NCBI GenBank assembly: GCA_020086605.1
Contig: JACBWW010000051.1
Coordinates: forward strand, 3,056,050-3,120,049
Length of the DNA: 64,000 nt
Reading direction: 5' to 3'
DNA from: Lanius collurio
Taxonomy: Eukaryota > Chordata > Aves > Passeriformes > Laniidae
The notes beneath the pieces are model-generated. The model was not told the origin of the DNA, did not search any database, and worked only from the letters and a program-made list of their open reading frames with translations. Within the stretch, counting starts at the first letter, position 1; each line of letters begins with the position of its first letter. This document shows positions 22,301 to 38,370 of this stretch, in pieces. The position numbers were made by a program, and so were the translations under genes.

Positions 22301-23612
22301 GAAAAAAGTCTGCAGTAGAGAACTGACAGCCTAGATCGTAGTGGTACAGGACTCTCTCTGCACCAGGGTAATGTTTGCTCTACAGCAAGAGAAACCAAGC
22401 CAGAACTCTGCCTTCACATCCTGTTTGGAGCTTCAAGTAGCAGGGGAAGGCCTCTCAACCCAGCAGCTGTGTAACTAATGCAAGTTCTTCAACAGCCTCC
22501 AAGAGTTTGTCTCCTCAGATATCCTTTGCTGGTGTCTTGCCATGCTCTAGAAGAACTGCTCTGGTGAGTATGTGTGTGTGAACACTGGAAGGGGGGTGCA
22601 AGGAGTGTGTACACAGACTGCAGCTGGGATACCCGTGGGTTGTCACTGGACAAAGTGGTGGCTTTTGATGCCAGACCTTTTGGGCATTATCCCTTGCCAT
22701 CTCCTCTCCTCATCCGTGTGTAATAGGCTGTTACCAAATCCCCTTTTCTCAGCATCGGGGAATAGGAGTATTAATCCAAAATAACCTCTACAGAGAGAAC
22801 TTTTAGAGGGATATTTGGCTTGTCTTCCCCGCTCAATTAATGTTCTCCAATGTGTGCACCCCCAGGACTAAGAGGTCTGTAGTGTCTGTTCATCAGCTGA
22901 GCCCCATGTTAAAAACTGAAGTCTGATTTTGTTCAAATAACAGTGAAGGGCACAATCCCATAACCAGAGAAACATTTAGGGTTAATAGCTGTTGTGCTTA
23001 TCCAGACTTCACCCAGGATATATACCCTTGGGCCTAAGTTGCTTGAGTGTTGCCATAACTGCTCCTGAAGACCTCTGTCCCCTTTTTGTCAGGGCTGGTG
23101 TGAGATAAGCAATCAATCTCTCCACAGAAATGAGCTGGAACTTGGTGGTTCCATTACATTGACTGCCTTCCTTCACATTGCTTCAAGAGACTTTGAGCAA
23201 CCAGTTCTGTCCTGGACCAGGGACCATCCACTTCACACGGGGAAACACAAGCAGTCCTAGATAATAAGAACTCCAGAAGGTTCTTGAGGAGTTTGCACAT
23301 CAGCTGAAGATGCCAGGAAGTAAAATGAGGGGGAACTGGTTTGGGTCTCATCCTGCAGCTATATGATCTAGCAAATAGGCATAGCAGAACTCTTTCTATG
23401 CTACCTGCTCCTGTCTTCTTTAGAAAAGCAGCTTGATTCTCTCTCTTCCTCATGCAGGACAGACTATAAACCCATAGCATAAACAGTCATGAAGAACTAT
23501 TCATTAGAGCAGTGACAAGCCAGCTTCTTATAATAACCTGTACCTTCCTGCATTCTTGCTTACATGTTTCTCCTGCAATTGTAGTGAGATGGCAGTCTTG
23601 GAAATGCTAAAA

Positions 23613-23647
23613 TCTGACCCAGAATCTCTGTCTCTGACCCAGAATCT
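23613..23647. repeat. Short tandem duplication, 20-base period
   Basis: TCTGACCCAGAATCT occurs at 23613-23627 and again at 23633-23647, separated by CTGTC. It looks like a local replication-slippage duplication of no evident function. Confidence 0.8.
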
Positions 23648-26600
23648 TCTTATTCTCAAAGGGATATTCCTATTATATAGCTTGTAGAATAATTCCAGCA
23701 GAGGGCTATAGATTAAACTGTGGCTTAAAATTGCAAGTGTCTTAATCTTAACTATATCCCCTTCATCCCTAAGGTTAAGTGACAGATTCTCTTGTTTGTC
23801 CAAAGTCAGTTCTGGTGTCATTGGCATCGTGACTGCCCTGGCAAACCCCTGAAGGCAGATTGCTGTTCAACTTATAGACAAGCTTCACAAGGTCTGAATA
23901 GATTTGAGAACCATAACAAGACCTCTGACCTGATAGAAACATGAAGAGAGGAATAAAAAGCTGTGACATGGCTTTCAGCTTTTCTTAAATTCCTGAAGCA
24001 CCATAGCAGAGTCAGGGAGAACTAAAGAACTGCTGTGGGAGCTCTTTAGACCAAGACCCAGCACCATCCAGTAACCTTTCTTCTGCCATGCCAGGCTCTG
24101 GTATCCCAGAAGCTGAACCCTGAAATCCAGGTCAAAAGTAGGAGCTAAGAATGGCTTACTCATAGAAAAGTTCCAAATAGCAGATACACATCACCTTTAC
24201 CTGGACTGCAGTTACCCATTGCTTAATGAGACTTAGGGGCAAAGCAAGCAGAGAAGTGACCTTACAGCAGGTCCAGACCACTCTACCTGGGTCTAGAGAG
24301 ATCACAGTTAAGTGTCTTGGAGGTTTTTGTTGTTTTGGTTTTCTTTTTTTATTTATTTTAATAATGGGTTTATTTCTGCTCAGTCCCTCTTTCAAGGGAG
24401 TGTGCTGTTTAAATAGAGTTAATTGTCTTTATTTGAGTTTTCACTCCAGAGGAGGGGTTTGCAGAACAGAAATCCTTTCAGGAGTTGAGTGACACTTTGA
24501 TCTGCAGAACAACAAAACAAAAAGAACTGTTCCTCACTCATATCCAGCTTGTGAGTCAGCTTTAAGTTTTTGTCTTCATAACTATTTGAACAAATGAGGT
24601 TTGTCCAAAGAAACTGTCTAATGGCCACAGATGCATTTAGCCTTCCTGGGACCTGTTATTCCATGCAGTTTTATCACAGCAGGGTGAGGAGTTGGGTGGG
24701 CAGAATTAAGTGTGTCCCAGTGCAGCTGGGGAATCCACACTGAGAAACCATCAGTCATGACAACTTTGAGTCTCTGCAGTGGTGTGGAACCATGTAGAGA
24801 ATTTGCATCCAGCAGTATTCCTTTATTCCTTCCTTCTGTGGTGGACCTGACCAAAGAGACTGCAGGCTTAACCACCACACACAGGAGCTGAGGGGTGCCT
24901 TGTCCTAGAGAGAGAGATTTTTGTGTTAAAGTGAGTTCCAAAAAAAGGGCCAGGGTCTGTACCATGTTTCAGGGTGTGCAAGATGACACCAAGAAGCTTG
25001 CCACTCATGATCACTCCAGGTCTTCAGAACAGGCTGCCTTCTGATCACTTGCCCAACATCCTCAACACTGTGGCAAATAAAGAGAGCAGGACAGAAATTA
25101 TTACCTTACACTGATGTGAGAAAATTTATCAGTATCAGCCCAAAATAAGCCTTTAAACTGCAGTGAAATGGAGAGTAGGGGACAAAGGAATTGTGCCCCC
25201 AGGTCTTCATAGCTAAAAAGTGGAAGTAGTGCCAGGTTGATCCTTTTCTTTCTGGCTCACCTGGTGACTTGCAGGAGCAGGAGCTGCCCACCCAGGCAGG
25301 GAGAGGCCGTGCTGGGAACTGAGCCAGGCTCCACAGTAGAAGGTGCAGGCAGAAAGAACAGTCACAGAGCAGTCACACTGCTGGTAGTTCAGCATGTGGC
25401 ACATCAGGGAAAGGTGTTTGATGCTGAGGTGCCAAAAGATGTCAGGTAGGCTGTCCTAGAGTGCAGTGTGGGGACTGTGTGTGCTATTTCAGTACAGCTG
25501 GTACAGTGAGCTTAGTTCTGAAACCAGCTGCTGGGTGCAAAACCAGTAGTAATTTAGCATAACCTTTTTCACTGAACTCAGTAAAGCACTTGTGAAGATA
25601 TATCACATCTGAAATGAAAATGTTGCTGATGGAAATTATATTTCATTCAAATTTCTGTTCATTTTTGCAGTGTGTAAGAAAGCAACTGGACAAAACTTAG
25701 AGAGAATACCAGGAATGCAGTAGAATGAAGTCCTCTTTGTACCAAAGGATGGATAATATGGATCTAAGACATAGGAGCAGTAGCAAACCCCAAACTTCAG
25801 CATGCTGACTTTGATATTGTTCTACTGTAGAAGAAAAATAGGCCAAAAAATATTATACATATGATATGACATGTGGCCCATGAATCTGTAGTCTTAATTG
25901 AAATAATTCTCAGCACTCTAAATTTTAGCTAACATTTCAGGTTAGAAATCTGATTTTTTTTTTCTGATCAATTTTTTCCCAACTCAAATAAGAAAAATCA
26001 TAAGAAAATCTATCCTGAAGTGTGTTTTTGCAGCAGATCAATGGGACAGCTAAGATTAATAAGGATTGTGGGACTGAACAATGGAGAAGTTGGATAACTG
26101 GACCATTGCACATTTCTTTGTAGGAAATCAATTACTTGGGTTCTTCTTGATCATTCGGGTTAAAGGGATAATAGAAGCCAAGAAGACATTAGGACCTTTT
26201 AATGATTAATAGTAGCTTTTGAGTATATTTTTGGCACTGTAAAACTGGGTGTTCATTTCTAATTACTTTGAAGAGGGAAAAAACAGGGAAATACTTTTCT
26301 GTCTTTATCAAACTGTATCAGAGAGAAGAGCACAAAAATGCTCCAAGCTCTTCTCTAAGACTCACTTCATTACTCCCATTTTCTGTTATTTCTTTGTTAT
26401 TTTCTCCATTTCTCTGGCTGGTGACCACACATCCAGTCTTTGACAGGCATGGAAGTTCACAGATTGCCATGTTCCCAAGGGAGACAGGAGCATGTAGGAG
26501 TGAATATGACTTAGTGAAACATTTATATGCACCTGAGTTTTAATAAACTACTTGTTTCTTTCCATTGCTCTGCATATGTACAACATCTGATTCCTGGCAC

Positions 26601-27295
26601 CTAAGACCTACAGACTATTTTTATTATTCATAGGCTTCACTTAGTTTGCATAAATGAATATCTGCTTAAAATGTGTCTTACCCCCTTGAATAATACAGTG
26701 GTGAGGGGTAGGGGTTAATGGTGCTTTCTTGCCAATACACACAGGATAAAAGCTGTCACTGGGATTCAGGGAAACAGGGTTCAGCAGGGACAGTGGTGGC
26801 AAGGTACACTTGTAGCATCTGAAAGCTTTTGTCATTCTTGTGTTCAAGATTCTTACGCTGAAAACCAAAGGGTCTAAAAAAGTTTGGGGACATTTCATTA
26901 AAGAAGTGTTATGGTAGAAGAAAGATGCTATATAATGAGCTGTTGTGGGACCTGAGTGTTTGTCTTCTGTCTGTGAAAATCAGATGTTACCTAGAGAAAC
27001 AAAACCATGTCAGACTCAAATCTGTTGGTATCAGTTATACCGAGCACTATCAGTAATCTGTAAAGAATAGAAGCTGTATTCTCAGAATGCCCAACACATA
27101 TGTGCTTTATTAAATAGCAGTCAGATTATTTCTTTGGGAGATGAAGAACTCAACCACTGTGAATTATCTCAGATTGTTTTTTCCCACTATATGAATGTAT
27201 ATGAGTATAAGTGTTTGATAGTGGATTTTTGGTGCACTTTTACACAACTACATGCATGACCCTGTGTGCTGTTTTTCTTTCATTCCCTTTTCCAG

Positions 27296-27490
27296 CTGCC
27301 TGCCCAGTTCTGTGCAGTGGCAATGGTCAGTACTCCAAAGGCACCTGCTTGTGCTACAGTGGCTGGAAAGGTCCAGAATGTGACGTGCCCATCAGCCAGT
27401 GCATTGACCCCTCCTGTGGAGGTCATGGTTCCTGCATCGAAGGGAACTGTGTCTGTTCTGTTGGCTATAAAGGAGAAAACTGTGAGGAAG
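27296..27490 (+). CDS. TENM2: Teneurin-2 exon: EGF-like repeats 2 and 3
   Basis: This 195-nt exon in phase 1-1 encodes EGF2 ([28 protein letters not shown]) and EGF3 ([29 protein letters not shown]), ending EE. EGF2 has only five cysteines: Tyr stands where the third cysteine of a six-cysteine repeat is expected (GNGQY against GHGSC in EGF3). An unpaired cysteine in EGF2, with the one in EGF5, is the established basis of covalent teneurin dimers. The acceptor is TTTTCCAG at 27288-27295 and the donor GAAG then gtagga at 27491. The open frame continues into the intron on both sides, but the extra residues are not teneurin. The split codons (Ala on the left, Val on the right) match the adjoining exons. 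Confidence 0.96.
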
Positions 27491-30400
27491 GTAGGATGTT
27501 TATTTTCTGTGTTTTGAGTTTGTTTTCTGGGTTTGGGGGGTTATTTAATGGGTAGGAATAAAAGGAAAGAACAGAATAAAAATCTAAGCATAAAACTGCT
27601 GTGGCAGATTATTGTAAAAGAGGGTAAAAATATAGTCCATCACAATTTTACTGATCTATCAGAGTTCAGACAAAACTTCTGGCCTTCTGTATACATTGCT
27701 TTGAAGTATTAAGAGTGTCTGCCACAAGTAAACCTGAATAATTCCTTTGTTGAAGAGCAAAGAAAAATCTTATGGATTATGTTTACTGAACAATTTAGAT
27801 GTGAAATGCAGCGGAAAAAGGACCAGTAGCAGACAAAACTGTATAGCTTCAACTTCACACAAAGCACATACCAATCACTATTAAGACAGAAGCTGATGAA
27901 AAATATATGAAAGACTTAGATATCCGTGTTACTTACAGACTTAATGTGGGGCAAATTACTCCTGTTGTCTGCAATCATACGGGATTAAGGAAAGGTAGAT
28001 GGCACACATGAACAATAACTGTCCTTTAAATGCAGAAAGCTTTTCAGGTTGAAAAGAGTCCAATTTCTGGAGTATGTAGAATGAGCAAATTTTAAAAAAT
28101 AACCCGTGCAAAATGTGGTCATAGATTAAGCTCAATACTGGTTGTATTCATGGAGTTTTCTGTTGGAATGCATAACATAAATTGGAGTGCTTTTCTTTTT
28201 AAAATATTTTACTGTGCTCCAGAGTTTATTAATCCTCCAAACGAAGAGGCAGCTTGACTACTGAAGTGATAGGGCTGGGCTGTCATGCTGCTGGGACTGA
28301 GGGGTCTCTCTGGATTGTTCTGAAGGGGTTGCAGAGCTCTATTGATACTTCGTGTATCAATTTTTATCTTACCCTGTAGTAAACAGCTGTCTCTCCCACC
28401 AGAAAGCAAAGGGAAGAAAACTGTAGATAAACCACTAAGGGTTTTATTCTCAGGACTACAGTCATCACCTTTAGGACAAGATCTTACAGTAGTCTGAGTG
28501 ACCTTGTGGTAAAAGGGAAAAAAAACCAAACTAAGGATCCTCACTAGCGAGACTGCAGCTGTTTGTTCATTCCATTCCTGTAGTCTCCTTCCACTAAATC
28601 CTCTCAACACTGGTTATGAGAGCTTTTCTCCAGAATTCAGTCGAAGTCAAGAGTTTTTGTATTGTTTTTAATGGATTACATTTTAAACTATATCCAGAAA
28701 ATGCTGTAATGTCCTTTTTTTTTCTTGTCAGAACTGATAGTTCTCAGTTCACCCTGAGTGTATGATACTAGGAGGTATTCAGAAATTATCTGAAATGCTT
28801 TGCTTTAAGTATCATACTCATCAAAATCAAAGATGGAAAAGACTTACATGGTTTACAGCATCCAATCTATTCCCCAGGAATGCAGAACCTCTCTTTCTGG
28901 TACTAACTACAATTGTTTGCTTGGTCTCATTGAGTTTTATACATTTCATCATGTATTCTGTTGTTGTATAAGTGCTTGTTTTATTAGAGAGATTATGGTA
29001 GATGGCCTAAAATGATCTTTGTTTCATTTAATGCTGGAAGCTTTACCTTGCAAGCAGTTCCTCCCTCATTCTGATTGCAATTTGCAGCTCTTTGCATGGA
29101 ATTCTCTGCCTGCTTTCAGTTCTCTAGAATGGCTGTGGTCATTCTGGGCCAGACACCTTGGATCCCCAAACTCTGTAAGAGAAATGGGCTCCCGTAGTGC
29201 TCAGCCCTGGTATCCTCAGGTGAACATTTGGAGTGGGGAAGCAAAGACATCAGCAGCTCCAGAGAAGTTTGTACAACAAGCCAGTGCAGACCTTTTTGCA
29301 AAGGTGGTGTGTTAATTCCAGCCAAAACTGGGAACATAACAAAACTGTCAATCAGCAAAGCTTTTTGGGAGGTGAATTGCTATGTGAGATGAAAGGATAT
29401 ACATTATTTAATCAACACTGTGCTTGGAAGGATACGTTTTTTCTTAAAAAGATAAATGGGTTACAAAGGCAGGAGGTATCGATTGCAGACTCGGGAGGGG
29501 CCAATAACATGACAAGAAAGGTTAAAGTAACCTTTTGCATATGTGATTGGGCAATAAATAAGTCAATAAATAATTCTGCAAATAAGTAAAAATCAACCAC
29601 CATGTTTGTACTGTAAAATTCCATTTCTTTTGTACATATTTCTTACATTAATTTGAGTGCTATGGGAGAAAGGGTATACTATGAAGTGGTGTGTCTCTAA
29701 TTAATCATCTAGTCTTAGTTAAAGTTTTTGCATTAATTCAAATTTTAGACCTTTAATGGTAGAATGATAGAAATAATAGGTCAGTATTTATATATAATAG
29801 GTGAAATTTTCTCTATTGATCTGAACTTCCAAAAAGGAATGGCAAAGGTTGGTTCATTTGCCATTTGCCAACTAGGATATTGAATTAGAATAAGTGGGTC
29901 AGCAGTTTTTTTTTTTCTTCCCAATAGCTTTTATTTCTGATATTCATCATGGTCATATTGTTCAAACAATTTACCTGAAATGAAAGTGACACCAAAATCA
30001 ATATTTTTGATGCACAATTTTTGCAGCATAAACACTGTTTTTCTATTAACAAATTTGCACAGAAGATGAAGTGGGGTATTTGTCAGGCTTCATTCAGTCT
30101 GCTTTGGGGGGAACACAAGTGAAATTGCCAAATTAGGTTAAGTTAAGGGTGGTTTTCTTGTCACTTTCCTGGTTGAGTCATTTTTCAATGACATTTAACT
30201 TCATAAGTGTAATTCATGACTCTTTGGGGACTTCATGGTACATATTGTTCTGAAAACTCCTTGACCTCCTTTTTTATCCTTAAGGATATAAATTGCTTTC
30301 AGTACCTTTTTTGTCAAATCTGCAGAGGGCCCAATACTAAATGAGCTCTAATGATCTGAGCTGCCAGGGGACTGTGAGTTCCCAGCCTAACGTACTTGCT

Positions 30401-32744
30401 AAGGTGCATTCTCCTTTGTTTAAACACCAAAGATGGTCCATTTACAAATCCTGATTAAATACCTTTGTAAACCTTGCTACACCTCAGGCCAGAGCCTTTG
30501 CAACCCAAGTCAGTGCAGTGCTATTGCAGGTAATCACATTATGCTAATTGCAGCAGCCAGGATCTGGCCCGAGGTGATAACTGAGCATGTACTGAAACAG
30601 AGCAAGATTGGAGCTCGGAGTAAAAACTCTCCTCACTTTAAACTTTGAAAGCTGCTACACACCCAGATGAGAGAGCCAAACAGCTGTAAAGCACATTTGT
30701 CTACAGCAAAGGACAAAGGTGTTTAGGGTGTAAAACAAAGGAGAGTGGGGGCTTAGGGGCATTGATGGGCTCATTGTGAGAAATAAATCAAAGCTGCATA
30801 AGCACTGTAATTCAGCATAGGCAGAAGATAATAATTTATGTAGCAGAAGGTGGTGTTTTTCATATGTTCCACATTCCTTTCATTCGTGCTTTCATTTGAG
30901 AAGGAAGATGATACATTCCCGACAAGAAGAGTACATTATGACTTATCATTATCCCTAAAGTTAGCTGTCCTATAACAATGTAATACAGGTGTTACCCTTC
31001 GACATTTTCTGTTAAAATATATATTCTAAAAAAATCCAGAATAGACCAAATGTAGGAGGGAAGCAACCTTCATCCTGAAAGTAAATGAACCTAACTTTTT
31101 GTGTACTTCAATTCTTTATTCAGTCAGACTGTTTTATCACAGCTCCATGTCAGTTGGGACTCAGAAACTGTATGAAAGACACATTGTAAACTTATAATTT
31201 GGCTAAGCACAAAGAAGGGGTAACAATACAGGACAAGCACTCTGTGTAATTTAAAATAGTTGATGAATTTATCAGCTTTGAGGTGAACCACAAGCCAATC
31301 TTGGTTTTCCTATAAATATGAAATTGCTTTATAATATTTTCATGTCTGATTAACTCAGCTTTATATCTGAAAGGAAAAAAAGGAAAAACAAGCCCAAAAC
31401 TATAGCCAATGTCATCGTTAAAATGAAAATCTTGTAAGAAATTTTGCAGTAATTTATTCCTATACTGCTGTATTCTGACAACTCATGCTATTGCATCTCT
31501 AAATGTCCCTGTCTCAATCCTCTGCCTGTATCTAATCTATATACTTGCTTTAAATGTTCTGCAACTAAATAAAATAGTTTGACAAGGTTCTATGTTTATA
31601 GAAAAGTTGAAATTTGAAAGATCAAGTATTGTTCTCATCAGGTAGAGTGAAAATGTCTCTGCCTTAATTTAGAAGGATCAATTTGGAAAAGATGAGAGAT
31701 AAATCACTTTCATTATAAACTCAGATCTTCCTGGAGCAGCAAGAGGGAATGCCAATCATTCTTGGTCCTGCTGTTGTGAGTTAATATATACCAGTCATGA
31801 GATGAATTCAAGTTATTTCAGACATGAATTTGACCTTGGCCTTCAATTCCACAGCAAAAGGCACTTGGTAAAGCCTCCATGTGGGTTACTGGCAGTAAAG
31901 CATAGTATTCTTGTACAGATTCATGATATAAAATAAAATTTGGAAACTCATAATGTTACTGATAAAGTTTATTTGAAAAACAGCTTGTAACATTCCTTTA
32001 TAGGACTGAAATAGCAACTGAAAGTTCATTGCATCATTTTCCATCATAACTATTTTCACTTTGTTGTTTCTGGGTTGAGATCCATATCTGTATCTGGTTT
32101 TACTCCTTTAAGAGAAATAATCTGTTGGTTTAGAATATGGATTGAAGTAACCAGGGCTCTCAGTTTCACATCAGCTACTAATGGACCATGGATCAAACAT
32201 TTCAGAAGTGCCTGAATGATTAGGAGTTTAAACAAAGCTGAAAGCCACTGACATTTTGACTTCACGGTACTTGAAGCTGTCCTGATTTTGTTCTCACAAT
32301 GCTCTAGTATTTCAATGGTAATAACAGCAGTTTTTATAAACATACTCCAAATAAAAAAATCCTTTAAAACTGCAAATTACTAATTTATTTTGTAATTTAA
32401 ATACAGTACATGAGTCATTGGCGCTTCAGTGTATTTCAGGAGATATGTCTCCAGGTTTATGTGTGGAACTCTGACTATATATATTTAAGTGCTATTTTTA
32501 AGTCTTCATGCTTCTCCACCACAGCATTCCTGCAGTAAACTGTCATTTTGCAGTCAAACACTAGTTGATTTATTTAATGTAAAATGTGAATAACTTCACT
32601 TTCCAATTCTCAGACCAGGTATTGACTCAGAGAACTACCTCCAGTTGCTTTATATATCACCGTGGCACAGACATTTCAGAGCCCCTTTTCCAAACATCCC
32701 CTTGTGGGAAGTGACCCTTCTCTGCATTTTGTTTTCTGCCACAG
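27491..32744 (+). other. TENM2: TENM2 intron between the EGF2-3 and EGF4-5 exons
   Basis: AT-rich intron with a gtagga donor and a TTTTCTGCCACAG acceptor at 32732-32744. No gene, RNA or mobile element is recognised. The short frames seen on both strands have no domain content. Confidence 0.85.
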
Positions 32745-32945
32745 TGGATTGCTTGGACCCGACGTGTTCCAACCACGGGGTGTGTGTGAACGGGGAGTGT
32801 CTGTGCAGCCCGGGCTGGGGAGGAGTGACCTGCGAGCTGCCCAGAGCGCAGTGCCCTGACCAGTGCAGCGGGCACGGCTCCTACCTGGCTGACACGGGGC
32901 TTTGCAGCTGTGACCCCAACTGGATGGGCCCCGACTGCTCCGTTG
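32745..32945 (+). CDS. TENM2: Teneurin-2 exon: EGF-like repeats 4 and 5
   Basis: This 201-nt exon in phase 1-1 encodes [30 protein letters not shown] (EGF4, six cysteines) and [30 protein letters not shown] (EGF5), ending SV. EGF5 again has five cysteines, with Tyr (GHGSY) in place of the third one. It is the second dimerisation repeat. With EGF2 in the previous exon this leaves two free cysteines per chain for two intermolecular disulfides. The acceptor is TTTTCTGCCACAG and the donor GTTG then gtaaga at 32946, a strong match to consensus. Third codon positions are richer in G and C than in the EGF1 and EGF2-3 exons. Confidence 0.96.
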
Positions 32946-34353
<1,408 letters not shown>

Positions 34354-37300
34354 TAGGGACCCACGTGCTCTCACATAGTAACCCTGGCTCAAAATGGGAT
34401 GGGAGAAAGGCTCTTGGAATCAATTCAAATCAGTAACAAACCAGTTTGTAGAGAAAAAAAACCCAACAAATTCCACATTAGTAAGTAAAGATATAAAAAA
34501 TGGTCCATCTCAGTATCATTTGATCCTGAATGATTTTCCAACTCAACTAAGCATTCCTTTGTGTGAATGGCCTCTTTTTTAATTACCTGGTCTGATGCAT
34601 CAGTGCTCACCTGCTGTTGTACATCCCATCTGAAACACCCCACAGAGCAGGGGTCAGGTGGGGGGCAGTGTGTGTGTTCCTGGTGGTGCAGAACAGCTCC
34701 CTGCCACTGTCCCGTGCTGTGCCCGTGGTGTTTGCATGGACACAGTGCCAGCGTGGGAGGGCCCATGGGCTGCTGTGAGCCCCTTCCCTGAGAGCCTGCT
34801 GCTCCCTGCAGCATCAGCATCACAGTCTCAGCTGGGCTCTGTCAGCCTGGGAGGTACAGAAAGGTCATTCTCACACAAAGCCATGATGTTCTATCCTCTT
34901 GATTACCATGCTTGAAAATTTACTCTGAGGAGGAATTAATTGTTCCTAAATTAAGTTTATTTTGTCTTTGCAAGCAGTCACGCAATCTATTTGAATTGTT
35001 TTGAAAAGTTACTCAAAGCAAGAGAAAACTATTATTTTGCCTGAGCTGTAATCAAAAAAGGGAAATTCTCAGTGATCACGTTCCCTCTGAGAAATCTGAG
35101 CAAATTCATCTGGAACAAGAGTATCCCATCTACTGAGACTGTGAGGTTCAGGCAAGTCTACTTTTCTCCAGAGAATTTTTGCAGAACTGTGAAATATACC
35201 TTAGAAGAAATCTGGTGAGTCTAAATCCAAAGTCATGTTATTTTTGTTATCTTAAGGTGGTGAATTTAACAAAGAAAAGAGGTCACTTGAGATTTTCATG
35301 GCAATCAGGGACCCTAATGGGACAGTCCTATTACAAGTGAATTGTTATTTCTTTACTTAAAAGTATGGTGAGATTCTTGCATCCCTCAAGCTGTTTTTCT
35401 TTTTCATTCCCCTCTGATTTCTCTCTGGATATACAAACCATTTCTGATACACACATGAGTTGGAAACTAAAAGTGTACTCTTATTGGAGAGTCAAAAAAA
35501 AAAAAGAAAAATTGATACATATTTTTGGGGCATATCCTTTGATGTTGTGGTGCTGCATGCTTCCACCACACTGTACTAATATGATTTAAATCAAAGCTTT
35601 TATGACTGAACACTTTGTGACCAGCACAGATGCAGAGTGTTTTTGTCATAATTGCTTTCAGTCTTCCATCATACCAACATACCTCTGCTAGATTAATCCA
35701 GGCATTTTGTTTTCATATTAAGTTCTTCCCAGATCTTTACAAAATGCCTAGTATGTATTTTTTTTTCATTAAATTCTGTATTAATTGCTTATTTCAGAAG
35801 CTGATGCTTTGCACAAAATTTGTTTTGCTTTATAATCTCTTAGTAATGTGCCGATGTTTAGAAATAATTAGTGTATGTGAAGTCTTCATTACTGTGCAGA
35901 CAAAAAGATGCCTTTTACCAAGATCTCAAAAGTATTCTGAAAATTGCAAGCTGAACTAGTGATCTCTGAAGTGAGATTTTAAGTCTAATTTCCAGTGCTT
36001 TGAACAAGATATCTTCCTTACTATTGATGTATATAATCAATTCTTTCCAGAGGAAGGGTGATACTTCTAAAGTGATTAAAATATGCATAAGCTTTTTTTG
36101 TTTGGTACATATTAAAAAGATTTCCTTGAAACTTAATGTGGTCCTGCCCGTGGCAAAGATGAAACTAGTGCAAAAAATTCAGATATGCCCTTCTAGTTAT
36201 CGTGGATCAAATTTGTGCAGTCAGAAGTTGTCTGCTGCATGCAGACAGATATTTTTGTGACAGGCCTGTATTAGTAAGAGTTTTCACACGGTCATTTCCT
36301 GAGGCCATTTACAAAAGCATAAAGGCTGATGCCAGGAATGGCATTGAGTTCAGAGGAGCTACTCAGCATGACCCCACTGGTTTGTGTGACATGGGGCAAA
36401 CACGGAGTTCAGAGGAAAAGGATGGTAAAAGTGATTTTTGTCAGTATTGGTATGAAAAATGCTAGAAGTTACCACTGGAAACGTTGTGCTTGGAATGAAT
36501 TGATAGTTTGGTACAATGATGGGTTGCTCAAGATGTTTTAAATGCTGCTGTGAAGAACTAAAGTGCACTTAAATTTTACAGAAACTCACTGTAATTTAGA
36601 GTACTGCCTTTACGGTTTCATTTTCATCTGAAAGTTTGACACATCATTTAATGTCAGAATTATTGAGGAGTGTCCCCCTGAAAGAGTGCTGCAAGTTAGT
36701 CCTTCTGGAAGGTACCTGACAAACAGCACAGTCAGTTTGTCCTAAGGCAGAAAATGCAAATCCTGCAGGAGAGGTTATTTACTCTGAATTTCCATTTTTG
36801 TTACACCTAGTCTGAAATGAAGTCAGCAGAAAAACTTACTTTGATTCCAGTGACTTTAGGGCAAGTCCACTTAGAACAAATATCTTTGAGGAAGAAAAGG
36901 AAATTTCTATATACAAACTGTTTTCTTTTGTTTGTGCTTCTTCACCAGTTTCTTGTGCTATATTTACATGGCAGTGGAAAAGAAATCATCATAGCAACCT
37001 GCAGGTACCCAAGTTCATTCAGGATATTTTATTCTATTTTATATCAAATTAGACTTTAATAGATGCTTGACAGAATGCACACTCTTTATCATTTCATTGT
37101 TGAGTCTCTAAGCTTGAAAGTTTTAGTAGAACTGCTTTTTTTCTCTCTGAATTACCTGGTTTAAGGAAAGCACTCAGAAAATCCTCCCAGAACCACAGTG
37201 TGAGCTCAGTGTTAGCACAGTGTTTGTGCAAAGCAGCTTTTGCTGTGTGCAATAGAATTATGTGTAAGAATCAATGCAAATAAAAATGCATTCATGCTCC

Positions 37301-38370
37301 AAGTTACACAGATTTTGATAAATCTATATCCAAATAATATAAAAGTGAAAGCAGTGGGTGTCTGGTCTTGCTCAGATGGCTGTTCCTAACAGACCAAAAC
37401 TTCAGTTCACTTTTCTACTTCAGGTAAGAAAAGAAATTGCTTACTGGAGTGGTGATAAAGAAAATTAATCTTTTCCCAGTGCAAAAATAGACCTGTCAGG
37501 ATATGTTTATTAAGTGATTACTATTCATTGATTGCAATTATGGAGGAAGTTATAACTAAATAATAGAGGGTAATCTAGATGAGGGAAAAATTATTGGAAA
37601 ACTAATAACAAAGTGAAAGAAAGGTATAGAAGTTGTTAATCTTGAACCCATTTCATGACAGAAATTTAAGATGGAGGACTTCTCTTTTCTTGAATCATCT
37701 GAATGTTGTTAAAGCATGCTGTTATAAAACAGATCTGTTACTTTCACTGAAAATATCTGGATGTTTAAAACTGTTGTTTTTAAATGCTTGCAGAGGGTGT
37801 TCTGCATATAAACTGTCAAGATAGTATTCCAAGGACAGTGTGATATATATGGAGGTCTTATGAAACAGTCAGAAATACCATTTTAAAACTGTGATTCCAT
37901 CTGTAGTTCATATTCCTCCAGCATACACTCTTATTAAGTTATTGGTAAAAAATCTTCTGGGAGACCTGTGAAACCAGGAATTAATCCTAAATATTGATGA
38001 GTAAAATTTAAATGTCTGCAAATTGATCTTTTAAGGTGAGCTCTGACCAGAAAGTGATACAGGAGGTTTTCTTTGGGGCTGCCCATCATATTCCCAAGCC
38101 TTGCTCTTGTCTGCTCATGTCCTCCATCAGATGTAGGTTAAGCACTCCTTTTTAGACAGCAAGTGGGAAAAGATTATACTCAAGGCTATTTGGTAATATG
38201 GATAGTCTGCTGCAGATTTTGATTCAATCTCTTCTTACAGTTTATGTTCCTTTCTTTATTTTTCTGTGCAAATGAGCTATAGCCCTGGTACAGACATTGG
38301 AGCTGAACCTCCACCTGCCTGTCTGCCAAAACACAAACAGGTGATGTGTCCCTCTCTGCAGGCTCTGTTT

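Larger units (their letters stand above)
12411..27295 (+). other. TENM2: TENM2 intron between the micro-exon and the EGF2-3 exon
   Basis: Long AT-rich intron ending in a pyrimidine tract and TTTTCCAG (27288-27295). It holds an 18-base A run at 14148-14165, a short 20-base-period duplication at 23613-23647, and a homeodomain-motif-rich stretch near 19040-19380 described separately. Several short open frames on both strands lack domain content, splice support or codon character. I recognise no second gene. Confidence 0.8.
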
